A stretch of DNA of 64,000 nt, from positions 1,922,001-1,986,000 of the forward strand of contig CAWFVV010000006.1 of NCBI GenBank assembly GCA_963819385.1, written 5' to 3'. This document shows positions 34,321 to 41,481 of this stretch, piece by piece (within the stretch, counting starts at the first letter, position 1; the number at the start of each line of letters is the position of its first letter). Source of the DNA: JAVDCA01 sp963819385 (GTDB taxonomy: Bacteria; Pseudomonadota; Alphaproteobacteria; Rhizobiales; Xanthobacteraceae). The notes beneath the pieces were generated by a model. The model saw nothing but the letters and a program-made list of their open reading frames with translations. It was not told the DNA's origin and ran no database searches. A program made the position numbers and the translations under genes.

Positions 34321-34327
34321 GGTTCCG

Positions 34328-34729
34328 ATGTACGCCGTCGAAGTCCGCGACCGCATCATGATCGCCCACTCGTTCCGCGGCGAGATGTTCGGCCCCGCGC
34401 AGAAGCTGCATGGCGCGACCTTCGTGATCGACGCCGCATTCCTCTCCGAAGCGCTCGACCCGAACGGCGTCGTCATCGACATCGGCCGCGCCCACGAGGT
34501 GCTGCACGCGATCACGAAAGAGCTCAACTACCGCAATCTCGACGACATTCCCGAATTCACGGGCCGCAACACCACGACCGAGTTCCTGACCAGGTACATC
34601 TTCGACCGCCTGGCGGCGGCGGCGCGCGACAATGGCCTCGGCCGCGACGGGCGCGAGCTCAGCGCCATCCGCATCACCATCTCGGAATCGGACGTGGCGC
34701 GCGCCTGGTACGAGGGGCCGTTGCGGTGA
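34328..34729 (+). CDS. 6-pyruvoyl-tetrahydropterin synthase-like (PTPS/QueD) protein with altered active site
   Basis: The 133-residue length and pattern match PTPS/QueD proteins: IAHSF near the start, KLHGATF, NLDDIPEFTGRNTTTEFLTRYIF, and a late TISESD. Of the three zinc histidines in the usual AxH...HGH set, His14 and His28 are kept but the third is Ala30. The catalytic Cys before HGH and the later Asp-His pair are also not evident. The fold is likely, but the normal lyase reaction is doubtful. Its stop overlaps the glycosyltransferase start (GTGA). Confidence 0.75.
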   Translation: MYAVEVRDRIMIAHSFRGEMFGPAQKLHGATFVIDAAFLSEALDPNGVVIDIGRAHEVLHAITKELNYRNLDDIPEFTGRNTTTEFLTRYIFDRLAAAARDNGLGRDGRELSAIRITISESDVARAWYEGPLR

Positions 34730-35775
34730 AGCGTTTCGTGTTCGCGGTGCCGGGCGACCTCGCGACACCGACCGGCGGCTATGCGTATGATCGCAGGGTG
34801 GTGGCCGAATTGACGCAGCTCGGATGGGACGTGCAGGTGGTCGACATCGGCGGCGACTTTCCGCGGCCGAGCGCCACGATGCTCGCGACGGCGCGCGAGC
34901 GGCTTCTCGCAGTGCCGAAGGGCACGCCCATCGTCGTCGATGGCCTTGCCTTCGGCGTGCTGCCCGAGCTTGCCGCCGAGCTGCATCGCGACCATCCGCT
35001 GATTGCGCTCGTGCATCACCCGCTGGCGCTCGAAAGCGGCATCTCGCCCGCCGATGCGGCCGCGTTCCATCGCAGCGAGCGCGGCGCGCTGGCGCATACC
35101 GACCGGGTGATCGCCACCAGCCCGTCGACTGCGCGCTGCCTCTCCGCCGACTACGGCGTGGCGGCCGCGCGCATCACGGTCGTGCGGCCCGGCAGCGAGC
35201 CGCGAACGCCGGCGCCGCAGCGCACGGACGAAACCGTCGCGCTGCTCGCGGTCGGCTCGCTGGTGCGGCGCAAGGGTTACGACGTCCTGGTGGCCGCGCT
35301 CGCAAGGCTCACGGAATTGCCGTGGCGCCTGACCATCGCGGGCGACCGCACGCGCAGCCCCGCGACCGCGGCCGCGCTCGACGCCGATATCCGCCGGCTC
35401 GGCCTCGACGCGCGCATCGTGCTGGCGGGCGCGGTATCCGACACCGAGCTCGAGGCGCTCCATGCGGGCGCCGACCTTTTCGTGCTGGCGTCGCGGTTCG
35501 AGGGCTACGGCATGGCGTTCGCGGCCGCGATCGCGCACGGCCTGCCGGTGATCGGCACCACCGGGGGGGCGATCCCCGAGACCGTGCCGCCGGGCGCCGG
35601 CATTCTGGTCCCGCCCGACGACGTCGACGCGTTCGCGGCCGCGCTGCGACGCCTGATCGGCGATGCGGCCGAACGAGAGCATGTCGCGGCCGCGGCGCGC
35701 GCCGCGGCGGCGCGATTGCCGACGTGGCGGCAATCGGCCGAGCTCTTCGCGCGCGCCGTCGAGGCGGCACAATGA
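34726..35775 (+). CDS. Glycosyltransferase family 4 protein
   Basis: The 349-residue protein has the GT-B fold pattern of family 4: PTGGYAYDRRVVAELTQLGW near the start, LLAVGSLVRRKGYDVLVAAL at the domain border, and LASRFEGYGMAFAAAIAHGLPVIGT near residue 250. The family EX7E motif is EX7A here, the second Glu being replaced by Ala. It would transfer a nucleotide-activated sugar to an unknown acceptor. GTG 34726 overlaps the previous stop, and the next ATG overlaps its own stop, so translation is coupled. Context suggests a pterin-like acceptor. Confidence 0.88.
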   Translation: MKRFVFAVPGDLATPTGGYAYDRRVVAELTQLGWDVQVVDIGGDFPRPSATMLATARERLLAVPKGTPIVVDGLAFGVLPELAAELHRDHPLIALVHHPLALESGISPADAAAFHRSERGALAHTDRVIATSPSTARCLSADYGVAAARITVVRPGSEPRTPAPQRTDETVALLAVGSLVRRKGYDVLVAALARLTELPWRLTIAGDRTRSPATAAALDADIRRLGLDARIVLAGAVSDTELEALHAGADLFVLASRFEGYGMAFAAAIAHGLPVIGTTGGAIPETVPPGAGILVPPDDVDAFAAALRRLIGDAAEREHVAAAARAAAARLPTWRQSAELFARAVEAAQ

Positions 35776-36626
35776 GCGGCTTTTCGGCCGACTGGCTCGC
35801 GCTGCGTGAGCCCTTCGACGCGGCGGCGCGGCGCCCGCGGGTGCGCGAGGAGGCGCTCCGCAGCATCGCCGGGCTCGATCCGGTCGCGATCGTCGACCTC
35901 GCCTGCGGCACCGGCTCGGGCATGCGCGCGCTTGCGCCGCACGTTCCGGCGCGCCAGACATGGCGGCTGGTCGACAACGATCTCAGCCTGCTGGCGCGCG
36001 CCGCCGACACCCCGCGGCCCGACCGCGTGCAGGCCACCGCGGTCCCGGTCGACCTCGCGCACGACCTCGAGGCTGCGCTCGACGGCGCCGTCGATCTCGT
36101 CACCACCACGGCCCTGCTCGATCTCGTGTCGGCGCCCTGGCTCGAGCGGCTCGCGATCGAATGCGCGGCGCGGCGGCTGCCGCTCTACGCGACGCTGAGC
36201 TACAACGGACATATCGCCTTCACGCCGCAGGATCCGGGCGATGCCGCGATCATCGAGGCCGTGAACGCGCATCAGCGCACCGACAAGGGATTCGGTCCCG
36301 CGCTCGGCCCGACCGCCGCCGCGGAGGCAATCGCCCGGTTCGCGGCGGTCGGCTACGTGACGGTTCACGAGACGTCCGACTGGACCATGCGGCCGCAGGA
36401 CCGCGAGATGCAGAACGCCCTGCTGGCCGGCTGGGCGGGCGCGGCGCGCGAGCTCGACACGCAGCCGCTCGACGACATCATCGCGTGGCTGACGCGCCGG
36501 CGCGAGATGGTCGCGGCCGGACGCTCATCGATGATCGTCGGTCACATCGACTTGTTCGCGCGCCCGATGGAGACCCGGCAGGCCGCAAGATCGCAGTCGA
36601 ACAGCACCTCGCCGTCGAGGCGGTGA
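35772..36626 (+). CDS. Class I SAM-dependent methyltransferase
   Basis: The 284-residue protein has SAM motif I, VAIVDLACGTGSGMRALAPH, near residue 38, motif II RLVDNDLSLLARAADT, and VDLVTTTALLDLVSAPWLERL as the motif IV region. The second half (GDAAIIEAVNAHQRTDKGFGPALG) is less typical. ATG 35772 overlaps the glycosyltransferase stop (ATGA). The last 85 bp overlap the 3' end of the convergent RibD-like gene. It probably methylates the product of the operon. Confidence 0.85.
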   Translation: MSGFSADWLALREPFDAAARRPRVREEALRSIAGLDPVAIVDLACGTGSGMRALAPHVPARQTWRLVDNDLSLLARAADTPRPDRVQATAVPVDLAHDLEAALDGAVDLVTTTALLDLVSAPWLERLAIECAARRLPLYATLSYNGHIAFTPQDPGDAAIIEAVNAHQRTDKGFGPALGPTAAAEAIARFAAVGYVTVHETSDWTMRPQDREMQNALLAGWAGAARELDTQPLDDIIAWLTRRREMVAAGRSSMIVGHIDLFARPMETRQAARSQSNSTSPSRR

Positions 36627-37384
36627 AGCCGCATGGGCGGGCGCAGCGCGTCCGCGCAGCTCGCGACCGGCGGCAGCGCCACGCCGCCGCGGCCGGCGCC
36701 GAGAATGATCGGCGCGACCACGATGTGCAGGCGGTCGAGGCAGCCGGTCGCGAGGAAGCGCGACACCGTGTGCGAGCCGCCCTCGATCAGGATGCGGCGG
36801 AAGCCGAGCGCCGCGAGCGCCGCGAGGATCGCGCACGGCGCGATGGTGCCGTCGATCGCCGGCAGAACGATGCGCTCGACGTCGTCCGGGAGCTGCGGCG
36901 CCGCGTCTGGCGCCGTCACCACGATGCGGCGGGTGCTGTCGCACGCAAAGAGGCGGGCGTCGGCCGCGATGCGGCCGCGCGGGTCGATCACGACGCGCGC
37001 CGGATTGGGGCCCGCGACATGGCGCACCGTGAGCTGCGGATCGTCGGCTTTCGCGGTGCCGACCCCGACCACGACCGCGTCGACCAGCGCGCGCAGCCGA
37101 TGCAGGTGGGCGAGGCCGGCCGGGCCGTTGATGTAGTGCGAATGGCCGGTCTCGGTCGCGACACGGCCGTCGAGCGATTGGCCGAACTGGCCGACCACGA
37201 CGAGGTCGTCGACCGCACCGGACCTGAGCGGCCCGAAACGCTCCTCCCAGGGGGCAGGCAGTGGCTCGAGCGCGCGAAACATCTGCGGAACTCTGGTCCA
37301 AGAATCAACAGGTGGCGCCGCCTCGCGCTCCGCGAGGTCGTCGCCCGTAAACCCGAACCCTTGCGCCGGAAAAGCAGCCATCAC
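36542..37384 (-). CDS. RibD C-terminal-domain (dihydrofolate-reductase-like) reductase
   Basis: The 280-residue protein contains the reductase domain found in RibD: VVVGQFGQSLDGRVATETGHS, ALVDAVVVGVGTAKADDPQLTVR, and RRILIEGGSHTVSRFLATG. It lacks the deaminase domain, so it is a stand-alone NADPH reductase of pteridine- or pyrimidine-like substrates. The first 45 residues are an extra N-terminal part. The gene is convergent with the methyltransferase, and the two share 85 bp at their 3' ends. A role in the adjacent pterin-like pathway is an inference. Confidence 0.85.
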   Translation of the reverse strand: MMAAFPAQGFGFTGDDLAEREAAPPVDSWTRVPQMFRALEPLPAPWEERFGPLRSGAVDDLVVVGQFGQSLDGRVATETGHSHYINGPAGLAHLHRLRALVDAVVVGVGTAKADDPQLTVRHVAGPNPARVVIDPRGRIAADARLFACDSTRRIVVTAPDAAPQLPDDVERIVLPAIDGTIAPCAILAALAALGFRRILIEGGSHTVSRFLATGCLDRLHIVVAPIILGAGRGGVALPPVASCADALRPPMRLHRLDGEVLFDCDLAACRVSIGRANKSM

Positions 37385-37479
37385 GCTAATAACACCGCAC
37401 GCCCGTAAACCTGCCGTAACCTTTGTTCAGGTTCGCATGAATTTGCGCCAATTGCGACAGTAAGGAGGGCACAATGTCT

Positions 37480-37664
37480 GCGCTCCCTCTCCCCACCGAA
37501 ATCGGGCTTGCCCGATTTCGGCATCAATCATGCGCAGGTCGGGCAGGCCCGACCTGCGTGGGAGAGGGCCGGGGTGAGGGGCCTCTCAGAGCTAAAAATG
37601 AAACTCCGAGCGTCCCTCACCCGGCTCGCTTCGCGAGCCACCCTCTCCCTGCGGGAGAGGGTTA
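37480..37664. repeat. Palindromic intergenic repeat, family C copy 2
   Basis: GCGCTCCCTCTCCCC starts the element. GGGAGAGGGCCGGGGTGAGG, CGTCCCTCACCCGGCTCG and CCCTCTCCCTGCGGGAGAGG follow. Small hairpins (AAATCGGGCTTGCCCGATTT, GCAGGTCGGGCAGGCCCGACCTGC split over positions 37534-37557) sit inside it. It is longer and more complex than copy 1 and ends a few bases before the SDR stop. Confidence 0.8.
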
Positions 37665-37668
37665 GACC

Positions 37669-38409
37669 TCAATACGTCGACCGCCCGCCCGAGAGGTCGA
37701 ACACGGCGCCGGTCGAGAACGAGCATTCCTCGCTCGCGAGCCAGGCCACCAGCGCGGCGATCTCGTGCGTCTCGCCGAAACGGCCCATGGGGATTTTCGA
37801 CAGCATATAGTCGATGTGCGACTGCTTCATCTGCGCGAACATCGGCGTGCGCACCGCCGCGGGCGTCACGCAGTTCACCCGGATGCCGGTGTCGGCGAGC
37901 TCCTTGCCGAGCGACTTGGTGAGCGCGATCACGGCCGCCTTGCTGGCGCTGTAGGCGGAGGCGTTCGGGTTGCCGTCCTTGCCGGCGACCGACGCGATGT
38001 TGACGATGCGCCCATAGTCGCGCCCGCGCATATGCGGAACGACGGCGCGGCAACAATGGAACACGCCGTTGAGATTGATGGCGAACACCTCGTTCCACGC
38101 CTCGACCGGATAGTCCCACAGCTTGTCGTTCGGCCCCGTGATGCCCGCATTGTTGATGAGGATGTCGATCCCGGGCGCGAGCTTGAGCGTCTCGGCGACC
38201 GCCCGCGTCACCGCCGCCATGTCGGCGACGTCGACCGCGACGCCCTCGCAGCTCAGCGCGGCGGCAGTCTTGCGGGCGGCGCCCGGATCGCGGTCCCAGA
38301 TCGTGATGGTCGCGCCGGACGCCGCGAGGCGATCCGCGATCGCGAGGCCGATGCCGGACGCACCGCCGGTGACGACCGCGTGCCGGCCGTTGAGATCGAG
38401 CTGGTTCAT
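37669..38409 (-). CDS. SDR family NAD(P)-dependent oxidoreductase
   Basis: The 246-residue protein is a classical SDR. It has the cofactor motif TGGASGIGLAIADRLAASGA (near residue 15), DILINNAGITGP, the active-site NIASVAGKDGNPNASAYSASKAAV with Ser, Tyr and Lys in place, and a C-terminal TGAVFDLSGGRSTY. It would oxidise or reduce a hydroxyl/keto group. ATG 38409 is chosen, because upstream sequence is a repeat. It contrasts with the SDR at 12445-13233, which lacks these catalytic residues. Confidence 0.92.
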   Translation of the reverse strand: MNQLDLNGRHAVVTGGASGIGLAIADRLAASGATITIWDRDPGAARKTAAALSCEGVAVDVADMAAVTRAVAETLKLAPGIDILINNAGITGPNDKLWDYPVEAWNEVFAINLNGVFHCCRAVVPHMRGRDYGRIVNIASVAGKDGNPNASAYSASKAAVIALTKSLGKELADTGIRVNCVTPAAVRTPMFAQMKQSHIDYMLSKIPMGRFGETHEIAALVAWLASEECSFSTGAVFDLSGGRSTY

Positions 38410-38460
38410 GTCGCCCCTCTTCTGCGGCGGAACAAATCGACGTTCCTGGTCCTTATTGTA

Positions 38461-38509
38461 GCGCATGTTCCGGCGAAGTGGACGCCGGTTCGCCGACAAG
38501 AACATGCGC
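38461..38509. repeat. Palindromic intergenic repeat, family D copy 3
   Basis: GCGCATGTTC pairs with GAACATGCGC, enclosing CGGCGAAGTGGACGCCGGTT and CGCCGACAA. This is a compact 49-bp form of the family. Confidence 0.85.
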
Positions 38510-38600
38510 AAAAGAAAAGGCCTCGAGCGGGTTTCGCTTCCGCAGGAACGAAACACGCCCGGGCCAAGAAATTCGCGACGCACGCAACCCGGATTGCCGC

Positions 38601-38936
38601 ATGGCGCCGAGAAAATCTGCCCGCACATCGTCTGCGCGCAAGCGTTCCCGGTCTGCACGCAAGCCTGCCCGTCGCTGGTCGGCGCGGGTGACGCGCACGA
38701 GCGACGCGCTCGACCTCGACCGCGGCGTCTTCACCTGGAAGGACCCGCGGCGCATCGCCGGATCGCTCAAGCGCTCGGCCATGCGCAGCCGGCGCCGCAA
38801 GGCCGATCCCTACCGCTCAGCGCTCTCCATGCTGGTTTTCTATCTCAACCGCGCCGGCAAGAACCTGCCCGCCGAGCGGCGCCGGACCTTGCAGCGCGCC
38901 AAGGCCGAGCTGCGCAAGGCCTTCGGCCGCGCGTGA
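38601..38936 (+). CDS. DUF3175 domain protein
   Basis: The 111-residue basic protein has an arginine/serine-rich N-terminus (SARTSSARKRSRSARKPARR). The DUF3175 core follows: WSARVTRTSDALDLDRGVF, DPRRIAGSLKRSAMRS and YRSALSMLVFYLNRAGKNL. The family is small and widespread in rhizobia, without known function. The high positive charge suggests nucleic acid or membrane contact. ATG 38601 is used. The longer frame upstream is repeat sequence. Confidence 0.85.
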   Translation: MAPRKSARTSSARKRSRSARKPARRWSARVTRTSDALDLDRGVFTWKDPRRIAGSLKRSAMRSRRRKADPYRSALSMLVFYLNRAGKNLPAERRRTLQRAKAELRKAFGRA

Positions 38937-38959
38937 GTGCGCCACGAAGAGAGACAAGC

Positions 38960-39115
38960 ATGGTGCGTGAAGGACCTGCCCAGCCACCTCCCTACCCGGC
39001 CGAGAAAGCGCGCGGCGGCGGGATCATCCTGCGCACGCAGCTGCGCCGCGCGATCTTCATCGGTGGATTGATCGCCGTCGCGATCGTCGCCCTGCTGCTC
39101 GCCTTCCGGCGCTGA
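38960..39115 (+). CDS. Small single-pass membrane protein
   Basis: The 51-residue product MVREGPAQPPPYPAEKARGG followed by IILRTQLRRAIFIGG and a hydrophobic C-terminus (LIAVAIVALLLAF) is of a type I have seen repeatedly, unannotated, in Bradyrhizobium relatives. It has a Pro-rich cytoplasmic N-terminus and one membrane segment. It lies 23 bp after the DUF3175 gene on the same strand and may be co-transcribed. Confidence 0.6.
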   Translation: MVREGPAQPPPYPAEKARGGGIILRTQLRRAIFIGGLIAVAIVALLLAFRR

Positions 39116-39184
39116 GCGTCGCCGCGGCCGCGCATCAACCATAAATCGGCCACGGGCGGGTCGCAGGATTGGCACGTGATATTT

Positions 39185-40204
39185 ATGCTGCGACCTCTGT
39201 GGCAGAAAATGATGATGCCATCTGCACGCATGGCGTTTCCAATTTCACACCGCTTTCTCGCCGCCGTCTTCGTCATCATCTCGGTTGCATCCCACCCGGC
39301 GCGCGCCGCCGAGATCGATCCGGCGACACCGAACTATCTGCGGCCGCTCGACGCCCGCACCGCAATCGAGACTGAGCGCGGGCAGGACGGCCAGATTGCG
39401 GTCCGCATCCATGGCGACCAATTCGACGGACGGCGCTTCGTCGCAAGCCTCGTCAACGAGGCGTGGCATGGGACGGCAAACGGCAACGCGGATTTCGATC
39501 TGCACATGCAGGTCGCAAGGTTGATCGGTTTCAATGACGAAACGCTCACCGGCGTCGATCTCGTCTTGTCGCGGCGCGGCGGGCGGATGAGCCAGTTCTC
39601 GCTCGCCGGACGGGCCCGCAACGATGTCCGGGTACGCGGCGAGCTGCGCGCCCGCAGAGACGGCCAACCGTTCGTCCATCTCGAAACTGACGATGGTGGC
39701 GCGCTCCTGCGCTTCGCCGACATCCTTGCATATGTAACGGGCGGTCATGCGTGGATGGCGATCGACCTCGCGCCGGACCTCGCCGCCAAACGTGAGGGCG
39801 TGTTGCAATTGCGCGACTTCAGCGTGGCATGGGAGCGGCTGCCCCAACCCATCCGCGACGCCCTCGCGTCGGCATCGCTTTCTCCCGACACGCGGGAGCT
39901 TGGCTTTTCCCGTCTAAGCGCGCACGCCACGCTTACGCCCGGCAAGCTCACGATCACGCACACCCTCATGCGCGGCCCGTCCTTCGCGGCCACGCTCGAA
40001 GGCTTGGTCGAAGGCGAGAGCCTGCACCTGCGCGGCTATCTGCTGCCGCTCGTGCTGGCCGAGATGGAGCGGGAGAATTGCAAGGCCAGCAAGGGGTGCC
40101 TCTACGGCATGCCCTTCGCGGTGCAAGGTACGCTGCAGGCGCCACAGATCCAAATCTCGACTTACCTGGATATTTCGCACCGACACCTGTTCGACGATCC
40201 GTGA
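39185..40204 (+). CDS. Exported protein with AsmA/DUF3971-like features
   Basis: The protein has a signal-peptide-like segment (FLAAVFVIISVASHPARAAE) and a beta-rich mature part. Segments such as LTGVDLVLSRRGGRMSQFSL, GHAWMAIDLAPDLAAKREGV and KLTITHTLMRGPSFAATLEG resemble the C-terminal region of AsmA/YhdP-like periplasmic proteins. A CKASKGCLYGMPFAVQGTL segment near the end carries two cysteines. The start is uncertain (ATG 39185 used; ATG 39230 gives a neater signal peptide but neither has a clear ribosome site). Function unknown, possibly envelope lipid transport. Confidence 0.55.
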   Translation: MLRPLWQKMMMPSARMAFPISHRFLAAVFVIISVASHPARAAEIDPATPNYLRPLDARTAIETERGQDGQIAVRIHGDQFDGRRFVASLVNEAWHGTANGNADFDLHMQVARLIGFNDETLTGVDLVLSRRGGRMSQFSLAGRARNDVRVRGELRARRDGQPFVHLETDDGGALLRFADILAYVTGGHAWMAIDLAPDLAAKREGVLQLRDFSVAWERLPQPIRDALASASLSPDTRELGFSRLSAHATLTPGKLTITHTLMRGPSFAATLEGLVEGESLHLRGYLLPLVLAEMERENCKASKGCLYGMPFAVQGTLQAPQIQISTYLDISHRHLFDDP

Positions 40205-40209
40205 CGGCC

Positions 40210-40293
40210 GTAGGCTGGGTTGAGCCCTTGCGAGACCCAGCGGTGTGCGGCCAGTTATGTTGTTGAGTCTCGCAAGGGCTCGACCCAACCTAC
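40210..40293. repeat. Palindromic intergenic repeat, family B copy 2
   Basis: GTAGGCTGGGTTGAGCCC pairs with GGGCTCGACCCAACCTAC, with inner arms TTGCGAGAC and GTCTCGCAA. It differs in the inner arms from the other B copies and begins six bases after the upstream stop. Confidence 0.8.
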
Positions 40294-40323
40294 ACTCTCT
40301 CCTCTCCACCTGGAGCATGCTTG

Positions 40324-41395
40324 ATGACCACCTCTCGGCCGGTGCCGATCTTCGACGGCCATAACGACGTTCTGCTCCGGCTTTACAAGCGCGGCGGCGC
40401 GGACGCTCCCAAGGCGTTTCTCGACGGCGAGGCCAAGGGCCAGCTCGATCTGCCGATGGCGCAACAAGGCGGATTCGCGGGCGGCATGTTCGCGATGTTC
40501 GTTCCCTCGCCTTCCGCCCCGCCCGGCACCGAAGCGGCGCCGCGGCCTGCCGAGGGCGAGGTCCGCATGCCGCCGACCGTCGAGCTTGCGCCGGCGCAGC
40601 GCGCGGTCTTCGCCATGCTGGCGCTTCTTCTGCGCATCGAGCGGGAAGTCGCAGGGCCGGGTTCGCATCTGCCGCAGCGTCGCCGACATCGAGCAAGCCC
40701 TGAAGGACGGCGTGCTGGCGCCCGTCATTCACATCGAGGGCGCGGAGGCGATCGACGCGGATTTCGAGCTACTCGAGGTGCTTTATGCGGCGGGGCTTCG
40801 CTCGCTCGGTCCGGTCTGGAGCCGGCCGAACGCGTTCGGGCACGGCGTGCCGTTTCTGTGCCCCTCCTCGCCCGACACCGGGCCTGGTCTCACCGACCTC
40901 GGCAAGGAGCTGATCCGCGCCTGCAACCAGCGAGGCATCCTGATCGACCTCTCGCATCTCAACGAACGCGGCTTCTGGGACGTCGCGGCGATCAGTGGTG
41001 CGCCGCTCGTCGCGACGCACTCCAACGCGCACGCGCTCAGCCCCCATTCGCGCAACCTCACCGACAAGCAACTGGCCGCGATCCGCGAGACCGGCGGCAT
41101 GGTCGGCGTCAATTTCGCGGTCAGCTTCCTGCGCCAGGACGGCCGTCACGATGGGAACACGCCCGTCGAGCTCGTGGTCGATCACCTTGCGCATCTTATC
41201 GAGCACGCCGGCGAGGAATGCGTCGGCATCGGCTCCGATTTCGACGGTGCCAAGATCCCCACCGGCATCGGCAGCGCGGCCGGATTGCCCAACCTGGTCG
41301 CCGCCATGCGCGAGCGTCAATTCGGCGAGCCGCTGATCGAAAAGGTGTGCTTCAGGAATTGGCTGCGCGTGTTGGGGAAGACCTGGGGAGCGTGA
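40324..41395 (+). pseudogene. Membrane dipeptidase (peptidase M19), frameshifted
   Basis: From ATG 40324 the sequence shows VPIFDGHNDVLLRLYKRGG with the metal-binding HxD of renal dipeptidases. After LLRIERE the frame breaks at about 40648 and the remainder continues in another frame: CRSVADIEQALKDG, PVIHIEGAEAIDADFELLEV, IDLSHLNERGFWDVAAIS, LVATHSNAHALSPHSRNL, GIGSDFDGAKIPTG. Length is 357 codons plus one. Removing one A from GAAGTC (40645-40650) restores the frame and creates a GAGTC (GANTC) site. It would be a zinc peptidase if intact. Confidence 0.88.
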
Positions 41396-41397
41396 TC

Positions 41398-41481
41398 GTA
41401 GGATGGGTAGAGGCCGAAGGCCGAAACCCATCACGTGTGGCGCGTCATATGATGGGTTTCGCTGCGCTCAACCCATCCTAC
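41398..41481. repeat. Palindromic intergenic repeat, family B copy 3
   Basis: GTAGGATGGGTAGAG pairs imperfectly with CTCAACCCATCCTAC, with inner arms CGAAACCCATCA and TGATGGGTTTCG. It sits between convergent genes and supplies the stop codon of the hydroxylase gene (TGA at 41468-41470). Confidence 0.85.
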
